Positions 1 through 7,188 are shown, counted from the stretch's first letter. The stretch is DNA of 19,159 nucleotides from Candidatus Methanophagaceae archaeon (GCA_013374505.1 QENJ01000004.1:1-19159), one strand, 5' to 3'. Program-made: numbers and translations. The notes: generated by a model not told the origin, from the sequence alone.

Positions 1-1
1 G

Positions 2-529
2 GCGCAGGAGCATAAGGGCAAGAAAATTGTGGATAACCCGTATTCGAAAGATAAGTTCGAGTATGACGAAGCGAATGACCAGTTTATATGCCCTAATGGT
101 GACGTACTCGTCAGGAAGGGTGAATATATGGTTAAAGGTAAGTTACAGTACTCATATTCTGGTGCGAACTGCAGTGAATGCCCGTTTCAGGCAGAATGTG
201 CCGGAAAAGGCAAAAAAAGGAAAATCACTAGCGATGACTATGAGGCGGAACGCAGGCGGATGGCTGCTAAGATGCAGTCAGAAGCGGGTAAAGAAGAGTA
301 CAAAAAGCGAAAGGCAACTGTTGAATGGCCGTTTGGGAATATCAAGTATAATATGAAGTTTTTTGAGTTCCTTACTCGGGGTATAGCGAATGTGCGTAAT
401 GAGTTTAATCTGGTGTGCACGGCACATAATATGAAGGTGATGTGGGCAAAATTATGTAGAATGGGGATTTCATTAAGTGAAATTGTCGGTTTGGTATCTG
501 GTCAGGCAGCTAAGGTGGCTGCTAATTAG
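2..529 (+). mobile_element. IS1182-like DDE transposase, C-terminal part
   Basis: The frame is open from the window edge, so the gene starts outside; only about 175 codons of the C-terminal part are seen. Features that fit the C-terminal DDE_Tnp_1_6 region of IS1182-type transposases are a cysteine pair (SECPFQAEC, about 50 residues in) and the RKATVEWPFGNIK block, whose E is the likely last acidic residue of the DDE triad, followed by a helical tail (FNLVCTAHNMKVMW). It would catalyse cut-and-paste transposition of its element. The stop is at 527-529; I cannot identify a terminal inverted repeat with confidence in the 55 bases after it. It sits at the edge of the cassette region and may have inserted into it. 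Confidence 0.85.
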
Positions 530-585
530 GGTTATTCGTTGTACTTCTCGTGAGGTTCTCGTACTTTGGGTCTTTGGTTGTTTGG

Positions 586-1176
586 TTATTTGTTTGTTGG
601 TGGGTGTATTTTTTTGCCGCTATGGCTGTGATTTTTGTGGGACAGCCTCTTTAGTTCTTCTGGTCTTTTTATCATTGCACATTTCATTGTATAAATATCT
701 TTAAAATTTATCATATAATATATTATCTCTCGTTTTCTCAGAGTGTATTTTGTGAATCTTTCATTTTCTTCATAAACAAAAAGATTCAAAAGAGCGTAAT
801 TTATTTTTTCTTCTAAATATCTTTGCTGCTCCTCCAGAGAAAAATTTTTCCATTCATCAGGCGAATGTGCTTGCTGTGGTTCCATCTTGCGGTTTATTCT
901 TGTCAAGTCTTCTGCAAAATATGGGTTTTTAAAAAAATTGCTTCGCACTTTGGTTAGCGGAGTTAAAGAGATCGTACTTTCACCTATAGAACAACACGGC
1001 GTGAGTACAACAGAATAGGGCATTTCTACATCAATTGTATAATTATGAGATTCACTTTTAAAAGACAAAATCGGTTCTTTAATAGCGGTATTAGGTAAAA
1101 TATAACCTCTTACTACATCTCCAAATCTCAAATAGTAGTCCGTTTTTTCCGCATAGAACATACCCATATCCTTCAT
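586..1176 (-). CDS. Hypothetical protein, third gene of TIGR04255 operon
   Basis: This 196-residue soluble protein is not recognised with certainty. The N-terminal half has FGDVVRGYI (residues 18-26) and YSVVLTPCCSIGEST (54-68). That resembles proteins in which a beta-rich domain carries a VVLT-x-x-C-D/S motif near a GD(I/V)V motif, but the family is not named here. The start overlaps the stop of the upstream 84-residue gene as ATGA, so translation is probably coupled. The last 25 residues are basic and low in complexity and run to within 60 bases of the transposase stop. They may be an altered tail created by the IS insertion. It is AT-rich like the rest of the operon and unlike the 10-19 kb part of the window. 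Confidence 0.75.
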   Translation of the reverse strand: MKDMGMFYAEKTDYYLRFGDVVRGYILPNTAIKEPILSFKSESHNYTIDVEMPYSVVLTPCCSIGESTISLTPLTKVRSNFFKNPYFAEDLTRINRKMEPQQAHSPDEWKNFSLEEQQRYLEEKINYALLNLFVYEENERFTKYTLRKREIIYYMINFKDIYTMKCAMIKRPEELKRLSHKNHSHSGKKIHPPTNK

Positions 1177-1427
1177 TCGCGATAAAACTCATCAACATCA
1201 TGAAAACCGCGAAGAGTTGTTTTTTGTTTGTATGATAAAAAATCCTTATTGATTCCAACTTCTACTATTCCAATAAACTCATTGGTCGGAGTTAGCTTTA
1301 CCTTAATTTGGTACTTGTCAAACGGATAAGGAATTATCTTAAAATCATCTATATCACCATGGCTACCTGTGCCTCGATTTTTAAGGTTTTTGTAATCGTA
1401 ATCATTCTTTTGTAAATTCATTTTCAA
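1173..1427 (-). CDS. Small hypothetical protein, second gene of TIGR04255 operon
   Basis: This is an 84-residue soluble protein. It has a charged N terminus rich in Asn, Lys and Asp, then an apparent beta-strand region around residues 32-62 (for example IKVKLTPTNEFIGIVEVGI). I see no known domain. It overlaps the upstream TIGR04255 gene by four bases (1424-1427) and the downstream gene by four bases (1173-1176), so all three are probably translated from one mRNA. The conserved overlaps and strand suggest a functional partner of the TIGR04255 protein rather than a chance ORF. Confidence 0.7.
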   Translation of the reverse strand: MKMNLQKNDYDYKNLKNRGTGSHGDIDDFKIIPYPFDKYQIKVKLTPTNEFIGIVEVGINKDFLSYKQKTTLRGFHDVDEFYRE

Positions 1428-2224
1428 CCCTCCCTTCTCTGTTGCATATATTTATAAACTGGTTCTTTAATTGTTCTTTCGTACTCCTCTAATATTATTG
1501 TATGTAAGTCATCTGTAATTGTTAGACAATCCTCTGAGGTAATATTTTCCGCAAAACCATCAAAATCAAGAATTAATTTATATTCATCATTAATTTTTTG
1601 CAATGATTCAATATACCGCAAATGGTAGTCACCATTTCTAACCACGGTTTTGAAATCCATCTCACTTGCATCAGCCAGATTAAATCTATCAAGAGGAAAA
1701 CTTGATTTATAATATGATTTGAATGCAGAATTATCTTTAGATGGAATCGGACATTCATCAATGTATCGTAAACCAATACGAGTGATGATTGGTATTGAAG
1801 TAACTTCAAAAAAATGATCCAATACGAACTTTATAATATCTCTAAATTTATCTCCTCCTTCTAAATTATACGTTTTATGGTACTCTGAAGTTATATCCAG
1901 TGAATCCGTTAGTATATTTAATTTAAAATCCTTATCGGATTTGAATTGCCATATTTTTTTACCAGTTTCCTTATCTGAACCGCTTGAAATATCCTCAAGT
2001 TTTGCTCCAGGCCCTATATCTGCAAATAAAATCTGCCTCCGAAATAGAAGAGTTGATTGAGGGAATTCTTTCATTATCTTCAACTGTAATTCGCCTATTT
2101 TATTTTCCATATAAAATAGATTAGGAAATATAATCTGAAATATCACGCGTTTTACAGTTGGATTAGGGAATACCTCGCTAATATTCATGGCTTTAAACCT
2201 CTTTTTTACCTCTCCTTGTTCCAT
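1424..2224 (-). CDS. TIGR04255 family protein
   Basis: This is 266 residues, a normal length for the sporadically distributed TIGR04255 family. Family features are an N-terminal strand PTVKRVIFQIIF (residues 22-33), the central FKSDKDFKLNILTDSLDI block (94-111) and RIGLRYIDECPIP (149-161) just before the variable C-terminal half. Family members occur patchily and often beside unrelated small genes in accessory or defence-like regions; their biochemical role is unknown. It is the first gene of a three-gene coupled operon and starts about 60 bases from an attC-like inverted repeat (2282-2440), consistent with carriage in a gene cassette. Assignment rests on recognised motifs only. Confidence 0.75.
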   Translation of the reverse strand: MEQGEVKKRFKAMNISEVFPNPTVKRVIFQIIFPNLFYMENKIGELQLKIMKEFPQSTLLFRRQILFADIGPGAKLEDISSGSDKETGKKIWQFKSDKDFKLNILTDSLDITSEYHKTYNLEGGDKFRDIIKFVLDHFFEVTSIPIITRIGLRYIDECPIPSKDNSAFKSYYKSSFPLDRFNLADASEMDFKTVVRNGDYHLRYIESLQKINDEYKLILDFDGFAENITSEDCLTITDDLHTIILEEYERTIKEPVYKYMQQRREG

Positions 2225-2281
2225 ACATTTTATTTTGTCATTAATTTCCCAGCATATAAACTTTTACTCATGATTGCATAT

Positions 2282-2440
2282 AACGTCCGACTGTGTGAAA
2301 AAACAAAATTCAACAAATTTTACCGTATTTATTTAATCTAAATGGTGTATGTGGATTATTTTTCATAGAAAAGAGTTTTTACACAACCTGACGTTTCCTC
2401 AAAGTGGAATTTGGGTGGAGCATAGCGAAGCCAGATGCAC
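2282..2440. repeat. attC-like composite inverted repeat (site 1)
   Basis: Outer boxes AACGTC (2282-2287) and GACGTT (2390-2395) are perfect complements. Inside them GTGTGAAAAAAC (2293-2304) pairs imperfectly with GTTTTTACAC (2375-2384), leaving short unpaired spacers as in attC sites. Immediately to the right (2405-2440) lies a second half-site: ATTTGGGTGGAG, GCCAGAT, then CATTGTTATGGG, nearly the same as the right half of the site at 7082-7170. The element therefore looks like one full site plus an orphan half, possibly the product of a deletion or insertion. The left stem of the orphan half is not obvious. Confidence 0.5.
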
Positions 2441-2525
2441 ATTGTTATGGGAGTGAACTACAACATTTTTAGCCTTTTATCCCATATTTTACCCTTATAG
2501 AGGCAGTCTCACAATTGATTTTGGC

Positions 2526-2956
2526 ATTAATTTTAACCCCCTCCACAAACCACCCAAAAAATAACACCGTATCACTCTTCAATCAGCCAAAACAATAACA
2601 TACTCTCTCGCCACGTAAAACGACATTTGTTAATCACATATAACTAAAATTTGATGGATTAAAAGCGAGTGAAATAGGAATAGATGGTATACTTACCCCT
2701 ATGGTAGTTCAAACGAAAACACCTTAGACTTCTTCGATAGCCAATCAGATCCCAAAAGAAGAAAATACGATATTTAGCGTTTACACTGTGGAATGTCCTC
2801 TTTTCTCAAAATACGCTGATAGACTCGTATTTTTCAAGTGAACATCGTTTTTCTGGATGTCGTTTTAGTGGGCCACATTATTTCGTAGGGTTTTAATGAT
2901 ATGAAAGCACTTACATCGGCTTGTCAAGTGGTCTATTTTGGAGGGGGTTAATTAAT
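2526..2956. mobile_element. Decayed inverted-repeat element (MITE or IS remnant)
   Basis: ATTAATTTTAACCCCCTCCA (2526-2545) and TGGAGGGGGTTAATTAAT (2939-2956) form terminal inverted repeats with one two-base gap, bounding about 430 bp with no intact gene. Inside, on the plus strand near 2722-2775, a short frame reads TLDFFDSQSDPKRRKYDI before a stop. It resembles the N-terminal segment of some transposases, but this is a weak impression. GGAGGGGGTTA recurs once more at 4185-4195 without a visible partner. The likely explanation is a non-autonomous or eroded insertion sequence that entered the cassette region. Confidence 0.5.
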
Positions 2957-3001
2957 TTCTTTCCTTCTTTTTCGATTTAGAGTAGTATCTGCCCTTCTTT
3001 T

Positions 3002-3142
3002 TTAGCCAATTTTGGATTGTAGGACAGACTCTATAGCTTTCAAATCTCGTTTCTCCGCTTCTGGGTCTTTGGTGTATATCTCGCTCAATTTATCTCGAAT
3101 CTCTCTCATCATTCTTAAAGCCTCAAATTTTTTATCATTCAA
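3002..3142 (-). CDS. Small charged helical protein, possibly antitoxin-like
   Basis: This is a 46-residue frame starting TTG at 3142, with AGGTG five to nine bases upstream and an archaeal-type TATA stretch (TATTATAAATAA on the minus strand, about 3168-3178). The protein is strongly helical and charged: FEALRMMREIRDKLSEIY, then a short acidic linker and KRDLKAIESVLQSKIG. The pattern (F/x)(D/E)A(L/V)xMMREIRDK resembles short archaeal antitoxins of type II toxin-antitoxin pairs, but no toxin gene is adjacent, so function is open. The TATA box is close enough to the TTG that the true start might be the ATG pair at residues 11-12. It is the only plausible coding sequence between attC-like sites 1 and 2. 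Confidence 0.5.
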   Translation of the reverse strand: MNDKKFEALRMMREIRDKLSEIYTKDPEAEKRDLKAIESVLQSKIG

Positions 3143-3220
3143 AAAGCACCTCTCTGGGACTCCTTATTTATAATACTTTTATCATTGTTCTGTTACCTTT
3201 TCTTCAGGCAAATTTTAGAT

Positions 3221-3301
3221 AACGTTTTCGGGCTTTGCGTAGCCGCCGTATGAGGTTTTGGCAAAGTGAAAAGAAAAAATTAGAGTTTGCCCCCGAGCGT
3301 T
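3221..3301. repeat. attC-like inverted repeat (site 2)
   Basis: Outer AACG (3221-3224) pairs with CGTT (3298-3301). After a short spacer TCGGGC (3228-3233) pairs with GCCCCCGA (3289-3296) with one bulge. Between them GGCTTTGC and GGCAAAG can form an inner stem. The upstream side reads GATAACG like the other sites. The right box lacks a clean GTTRRRY, so the site may be degenerate. It lies 22 bases downstream of the stop of the 129-residue membrane protein, the usual place for a cassette attC. Confidence 0.5.
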
Positions 3302-3323
3302 TTTAATATAAAGAAGTGCCAAC

Positions 3324-3713
3324 CTATTCTTTATCCTTCTTATCCCTATCTTTTTTTATAAGTGCTGAGATTATAAAATATCCAACATAAACACACCCAA
3401 TTATAGTAGTTGTTGTTAAAATCATTCTCCATGTTGGACCTCTTATTTGTCCAGTTGCAAGAGAATATATTTGCGAAATCACTACAAAACAAATTATAAT
3501 AAATACAATTAGATTTACTTTTTTCTGATTACCAGTTTGTTGCAACTCTTTCAATGATGCCCCTAAAAATCCTCCACCTAAACATCCAATTCCTATTACA
3601 GCAGGAAATCTCAAATCAAATGTACCTGTTGATAAATACCCAAATAAAAAAGTTAGAATGGACCCTACAATTCCAAATAAAATACCCATTTTGAGATTTT
3701 TTTTGTATTTCAT
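3324..3713 (-). CDS. Hypothetical four-helix membrane protein
   Basis: This is a 129-residue integral membrane protein. Predicted helices are near residues 9-27, 37-54, 67-86 and 97-115, followed by a highly charged cytoplasmic tail (KKDRDKKDKE). The second helix is glycine-rich (IGIGCLGGGFLG). No family is recognised; small orphan membrane proteins of this kind are common cassette cargo. It starts at ATG 3713 and lies alone between attC-like sites 2 and 3, at AT-rich composition. An AT-rich run upstream (about 3720-3750) could hold a promoter, but no clear Shine-Dalgarno is seen. Confidence 0.7.
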   Translation of the reverse strand: MKYKKNLKMGILFGIVGSILTFLFGYLSTGTFDLRFPAVIGIGCLGGGFLGASLKELQQTGNQKKVNLIVFIIICFVVISQIYSLATGQIRGPTWRMILTTTTIIGCVYVGYFIISALIKKDRDKKDKE

Positions 3714-3818
3714 CTTCGTTATAACTTTAGTATTAAATTTAATTATTTAAATGTTTGTTTTTAAAAGACGGGCACTTCCCCCTATTATTCTTTTTACGCG
3801 AGGAGACAAATTAAATAT

Positions 3819-3930
3819 AACGTATATCCGAACCTATTTCGCATATCCCTCCATTTTGGTAGTATATCCGAAAACAGTTCGCATAACTCTCCCTTAGTTG
3901 AACCGTCACACTCATTTTTCCCCTCCTGTC
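3819..3930. repeat. Double-hairpin repeat, copy A (attC-like site 3)
   Basis: After ATATAAC (to 3821) come two hairpins of the form TATATCCGAA-loop-TTCGCATA (about 3823-3846 and 3863-3887), separated by the small palindrome CCATTTTGG (3853-3861), then a pyrimidine-rich tail ending TCCCCTCCTG (about 3919-3928). The same architecture recurs at 8214-8332 with most spacer bases conserved, so the two are copies of one element. Copy B ends in a GTTATAC box; in copy A the corresponding end (3931-3945) is not clean. It may be a second class of cassette recombination site. Confidence 0.6.
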
Positions 3931-4304
3931 TTTTAAATAGCGGAGGATGTATAATTTTACTCCTGCATATTTTTGCTATGGTAAATAACGTTTCCTGCAT
4001 ATACGACGTTGTGACCGACAGGTGCCGTAGGTCAAGACGCGGCACAGAGTTTGCTACCGCTGAAATATGACCTGTCCAAACATCACATGTAATCTCATTG
4101 CTCTCCGATTCAAAACACAGACTGATTGTCCGTAAATCAGACCTTGTTCTATGCCTGACCAGACATAAGATTAAAACAAGAAAAGGAGGGGGTTAGTCTG
4201 GGTAAGATAGACTATCCGATATAACCACCAACAAAGTACTGAAAACAGATTAAATTATTTATTCTCTCGTGTAAATCTGCGTAATCTTGTGGTTAATTAC
4301 GTTT
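3931..4304. other. Region without a recognised gene
   Basis: On the minus strand one frame stays open from about 4190 through to 3794 and reads like protein in the middle (for example EITCDVWTGHISAVANSV and HLSVTTSYMQETLF), but it lacks a plausible start, its 3' part runs through repeat copy A, and I do not recognise it. It may be a gene remnant. A hairpin TAGTCT...AGACTA lies at 4194-4214, next to GGAGGGGGTTA (4185-4195), which matches the end of the decayed element at 2526-2956. Nothing else is seen. Confidence 0.4.
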
Positions 4305-5385
4305 TCACTCTTTTTCACCAATAATAACACTCCGATTTGCAACTGTCGGCACATATCTTATCTCGGAATAGCCCGTCCCCGCCAATAGTTCTTCCATTTC
4401 TGATATTGAATAGCATTTGCCTTCGGATGCAAACATTAACAGAACAGAATATTCAGCCACCGGCAAAGGCCCGTTTTTCGCCGCATTTATATGTGCATCG
4501 TGGATCATTATCCGACCGCCCGGATTTAGATTCCTATACGAATTTTCCAATAACAATTTAACGTCACTAAAATCCCAATCATGTAAGACATGAGAGAAGA
4601 GATGAACATCAAATCCTTCCGGGAACTCATCTTTGAACATATCTCCTGCTATCACTTCGATTTTATCCTCCATATCCCTTTCAATTAATGAATTTATGGT
4701 AATCCAATCAACCGGCGGCTTTTCAAAGATCGCTGCGGACATATGTGGCTGTTGTGACACAATAGCCGATGCGTAAATGCCCCGATGCACCTGCAATATC
4801 TAATAACCTATCATATCCGGATAAATCAACTGTTTTTGCAAGAACAGGCGCAAGATACGCGCCACGGCAATCCATAGCGGCAGTGAACGTCTCAGCAAAC
4901 TCATCTTCTTCCATTGCAACTGCCCACTCTTTTTCATCTTTCTTTGCGCCCCAGTTAGCCGGTTTACCGGTCTTTAAAACTCTTAACATAGCGTCACAAA
5001 TCGGTCTTTCTTTTAGTGACGCGAAATATGGTCCTAACGACCATGGCGATGACGCAACCAAATAATCCTTTGATTGTTCCGTTAAGTAATACAGACCGTC
5101 TCTTTCTTCTATCAAGTCAAGTGCCTTGAAAAGAGTCAGCATTACATCTGCAGGTCTTTGTTCTATCTCTAATGAGGTACAAATTTCATGTATATCCGCA
5201 GGATTTTTATCGAGCCAAGAAAAGAAATCAAAATGCGCAACTGCTGTTATTAACAGGTCCGTGGAATAGACACTGTCTCTCAATCTAAGCAGATTGGTTG
5301 GATCTGTCGAGGGTATTGTAGTTAATATTTCTGTGATCATCTTATTCATCCTTTGTTTTATCCTTCCTATGTCCTTATTACTCAC
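4305..5385 (-). pseudogene. O-methyltransferase (HIOMT-like), frameshifted
   Basis: Two overlapping frames on the minus strand together make one O-methyltransferase of about 359 residues, the normal length of the plant/HIOMT-like family (PF00891). The 5' frame (5385 to about 4784) carries the N-terminal dimerisation/winged-helix domain, then the SAM motif LLDIAGASG. The 3' frame (to 4305) continues GIYASAIVSQQP, then DVHLFSHVLHDWDFSDV and PGGRIMIHDAHI. The break falls in a run of four C (plus strand 4780-4783); removing one base restores DIAGASGIYAS. The total span is 3n+1, as expected for a single extra base. It is either a true pseudogene or a sequencing/assembly error. It follows the cupin gene by 58 bases and is probably co-transcribed with it. 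It would transfer a methyl group from SAM to an unknown hydroxyl. Confidence 0.85.
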
Positions 5386-5443
5386 GATGGCATATATGTA
5401 TTCCTGTCGTCTTTGAACTTTTACTTTAAATTATCTTATCCGC

Positions 5444-5768
5444 CTAATCTCCTCGGCTTTTTAGAACAGACGGCTCAAACATCAGAACATAAGACGGCTC
5501 TAAACTTTTCGGGCAGTGTTCCACACCTTTGGGTATCACAGCCATTTCTCCTTCGTGTAAAGTTATATCTGGGCGACCTTTTAGTTGAACAACTATGCTT
5601 CCTCGGTAAACGTAAAAAAGCTCGTCTTCATTTATATGCTTGTGCCAGTGATATTCTCCTTCAAGCAGCGCCATCCGAATAACCTGATCGTTTACACGTG
5701 CTACTTCAGGGTGACCACGGTTTGTTAATCTCTCTAATTTTAGCCTCTAAGTTAATCAGTGGTATCAT
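5444..5768 (-). pseudogene. Cupin-domain protein, frameshifted near N terminus
   Basis: The main frame (5674 to 5444, 76 codons) holds a complete cupin barrel core: motif 1 EYHWHKHINEDE with the metal-binding His residues and Glu, and motif 2 EGEMAVIPKGVEHCPK with the second His. The normal N-terminal strand region is present upstream but in another frame: ATG at 5768 begins MIPLINLEAKIREINKPWSP, then a stop. Removing one base from the GGG run at 5709-5711 joins it as WSPEVARVNDQVIRM. The full span of 325 bases is 3n+1, the same kind of lesion as in the methyltransferase downstream. A shorter product from 5674 might still be made. Such small cupins bind metal and have varied, here unknown, functions. 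It starts 16 bases after the chimeric gene. Confidence 0.8.
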
Positions 5769-5784
5769 CTTTATATTTCTCCAT

Positions 5785-6123
5785 TTAGGTCAGCATAGTC
5801 TTTTTCAAGGCAATCCCCCACATCTTGGCACCTGGAACATCCGGTTGGAGATGGAGTATCTCTTTCGGATAGTATTGTGCTTCTTTATCTAGCATCTTAA
5901 CCATACAGGCGGCGGAGGAAGGACAAATACTGTAAAACTCCTCTGTAGCTTGGATTGGTTTAGGGGTGTCGTTCCGTCCCACTTTACTAAACCCAAACCT
6001 GTATGCAAGCTCTTCGGCTGTGGTTGTCAGTAAGTACAACTCTTTAATCCCATATTTTTCTCTTAACTCGCTGTCATGCTTTTTAAGAACTCTTTTTATT
6101 TTGTCAGTTGAAATATCCGTCAT
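5785..6123 (-). CDS. Chimeric ORF: nucleotidyltransferase, ArsN2-like and cupin pieces
   Basis: The frame joins pieces of three families without interruption. Residues 4-34 (numbered from the GTG at 6132) read like the start of a MNT-type nucleotidyltransferase (KKHDSELREKYGIKELYL, normally followed by FGS). Residues 31-81 match the end of an ArsN2-like GNAT acetyltransferase (ELYLLTTTAEELAYRFGF, then ATEEFYSICPSSAACM). Residues 82-115 match the start of another cupin (EILHLQPDVPGAKMWGIAL, ending KTMLT where the barrel would begin). None of the pieces has its active site, so the product is probably not an enzyme. I chose ATG 6123 because AGGTGA lies five bases upstream. A TATA-like ATATTTAAA is near 6160-6170. 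It heads the cupin-methyltransferase group and looks like a relic of repeated illegitimate recombination. Confidence 0.65.
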   Translation of the reverse strand: MTDISTDKIKRVLKKHDSELREKYGIKELYLLTTTAEELAYRFGFSKVGRNDTPKPIQATEEFYSICPSSAACMVKMLDKEAQYYPKEILHLQPDVPGAKMWGIALKKTMLT

Positions 6124-6198
6124 CAGGTTCACCTACTGTTTAATAGTTTCTACTTAAACCTTTAAATATTTTCTAAGGTGGTGTTGGACATTTCACTT

Positions 6199-6278
6199 AA
6201 CGTTCTCGGTGTAAAAGAAGTTCGCGATAGGCAAATTTGGACGAAGCGAAGCGTAGTCTTTTACACCGTGTTATACGC
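6199..6278. repeat. attC-like site 4
   Basis: The left box TTAAC (to 6201) is followed by a six-base spacer and GGTGTAAAAGA (6208-6218). The right arm TCTTTTACACC (6257-6267) is its perfect 11-base complement, followed after two bases by GTTATACGC (6270-6278). The interior contains AAATTTGGACGAAGCGAAGC, which parallels the interior of site 5. The asymmetric spacers (long on the left, short on the right) are shared by sites 4, 5 and 7. GTTATACGCAGTCGGC at the right matches the complement of the left flank of site 5 (GCCGAATTGCACATAAC), marking the ends of the intervening cassette. Confidence 0.75.
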
Positions 6279-6313
6279 AGTCGGCAAAGCATATTCTCTC
6301 ATCTCCCCCCTTC

Positions 6314-7024
6314 TTACATAGCTCGTGATAAAGTTAGATATTGAAGTCCCCTGAAGATCAGTAGGATGATGATGAAAACAACTGTAAGCAGGGGGTACAC
6401 AAAGCTCTTATATCCTTGTTTTGTAGCATACAAACAGAATATTCCATGCAACATAGGGAATATCATAGCAAAAAAGGGCAAAATAAGAAACGATGATTTA
6501 TGTCCCCAAGCATCTGGTTTTCCAGTAATATCAAAATGGGTAGGGATTGTTTCGGGAAGCTTTGGGTAAATGTAAAGGGTGTTAGCCCATAGTAATAAGT
6601 ATACAAATAGAACAATTCCTATTTGTATATACAGTGACTTTGTTGATTTTGTCTTAATTTTTTCCTCTTTCTTAAAGCTTATCTCTCCTTTAACCGATTT
6701 TACACTTATAGCTTTACACCAAGAACTCTCACCGCACTTCGGACATCTTAGCAGCTTTTTATCGCCCATGTGAGGACTTAAGAAGTCTTTTGCTGTTGAA
6801 ATCATGAATGTATGACCACATTTCGGGCATATATAAGCGGTGTTGTTAGCGTGCCACCTTACAAGTGAAAATAAACCCCCTCCAAACAGAATAAGTAGCC
6901 ATACAATGAATCCAACTGGCCAGTGAAAAGGTATCAGAAATATCGCCCCAGCTAAAATTGCGGCTGTGAGCAAACAGATATAAGTAATCGTTTTTCTCCA
7001 GTATCTCTTTTCTTCTATGTCCAT
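6314..7024 (-). CDS. DUF1648 membrane protein with double zinc ribbon
   Basis: This is a 236-residue membrane protein. Two N-terminal helices (about residues 15-32 and 38-55) precede a cytosolic or exposed insert with CPKCGHTF (66-73) and CPKCGESSW (94-102), four cysteines that can bind one zinc. Three more helices follow (133-152, 177-200, 208-224). Residues 155-185 (KLPETIPTHFDITGKPDAWG) are the diagnostic DUF1648 segment. DUF1648 proteins are membrane proteins of uncertain role, some of them next to immunity or autolysis functions; the zinc insert is uncommon to my knowledge. ATG 7024 has GAGGGGGT eight bases upstream. The gene is alone between attC-like sites 4 and 5, so it appears to be a single-gene cassette. 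Confidence 0.85.
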   Translation of the reverse strand: MDIEEKRYWRKTITYICLLTAAILAGAIFLIPFHWPVGFIVWLLILFGGGLFSLVRWHANNTAYICPKCGHTFMISTAKDFLSPHMGDKKLLRCPKCGESSWCKAISVKSVKGEISFKKEEKIKTKSTKSLYIQIGIVLFVYLLLWANTLYIYPKLPETIPTHFDITGKPDAWGHKSSFLILPFFAMIFPMLHGIFCLYATKQGYKSFVYPLLTVVFIIILLIFRGLQYLTLSRAM

Positions 7025-7081
7025 GTGTTTACCCCCTCATTCCACTTTCACCATTTTTTTGTTTTCCTCGAAGCCGAATTG

Positions 7082-7170
7082 CACATAACGTTCCGAGCGT
7101 ATCTGAAGTCCGCCGAAGGCGGATTTGGGTGGAGTGCCGAAGGCACGGAGCCAGATACGCTCTGTTAGGC
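7082..7170. repeat. attC-like site 5, best-formed
   Basis: CACATAAC (7082-7089), spacer GTTCC, then GAGCGTATCTG (7095-7105). The right arm CAGATACGCTC (7152-7162) is its exact complement, then T and GTTAGGC (7164-7170), a perfect GTTRRRY box. Inside are two perfect small hairpins, TCCGCC-GAA-GGCGGA (7109-7123) and GTGCC-GAA-GGCAC (7134-7146), separated by TTTGGGTGGA. The site lies 19 bases past the stop of the 330-residue gene, where the attC of a minus-strand cassette should be. GTTAGGCGAAGTCGC at its right edge is repeated, inverted with one mismatch, as GCGATTTCGCCTAAC at 8202-8216. Confidence 0.85.
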
Positions 7171-7188
7171 GAAGTCGCCACATAGGAA

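Noticed and set aside
27..704. Plus-strand frames around 27-356 and 477-704
   Set aside because: They overlap the transposase in other frames; their composition is not protein-like and no family motif is visible.
3794..4045. An 83-codon minus-strand frame with an ATG start
   Set aside because: Its 3' half is the double-hairpin repeat, which occurs elsewhere as non-coding sequence; the upstream part lacks a proper start. I mention the open frame in the region entry but do not call a gene.
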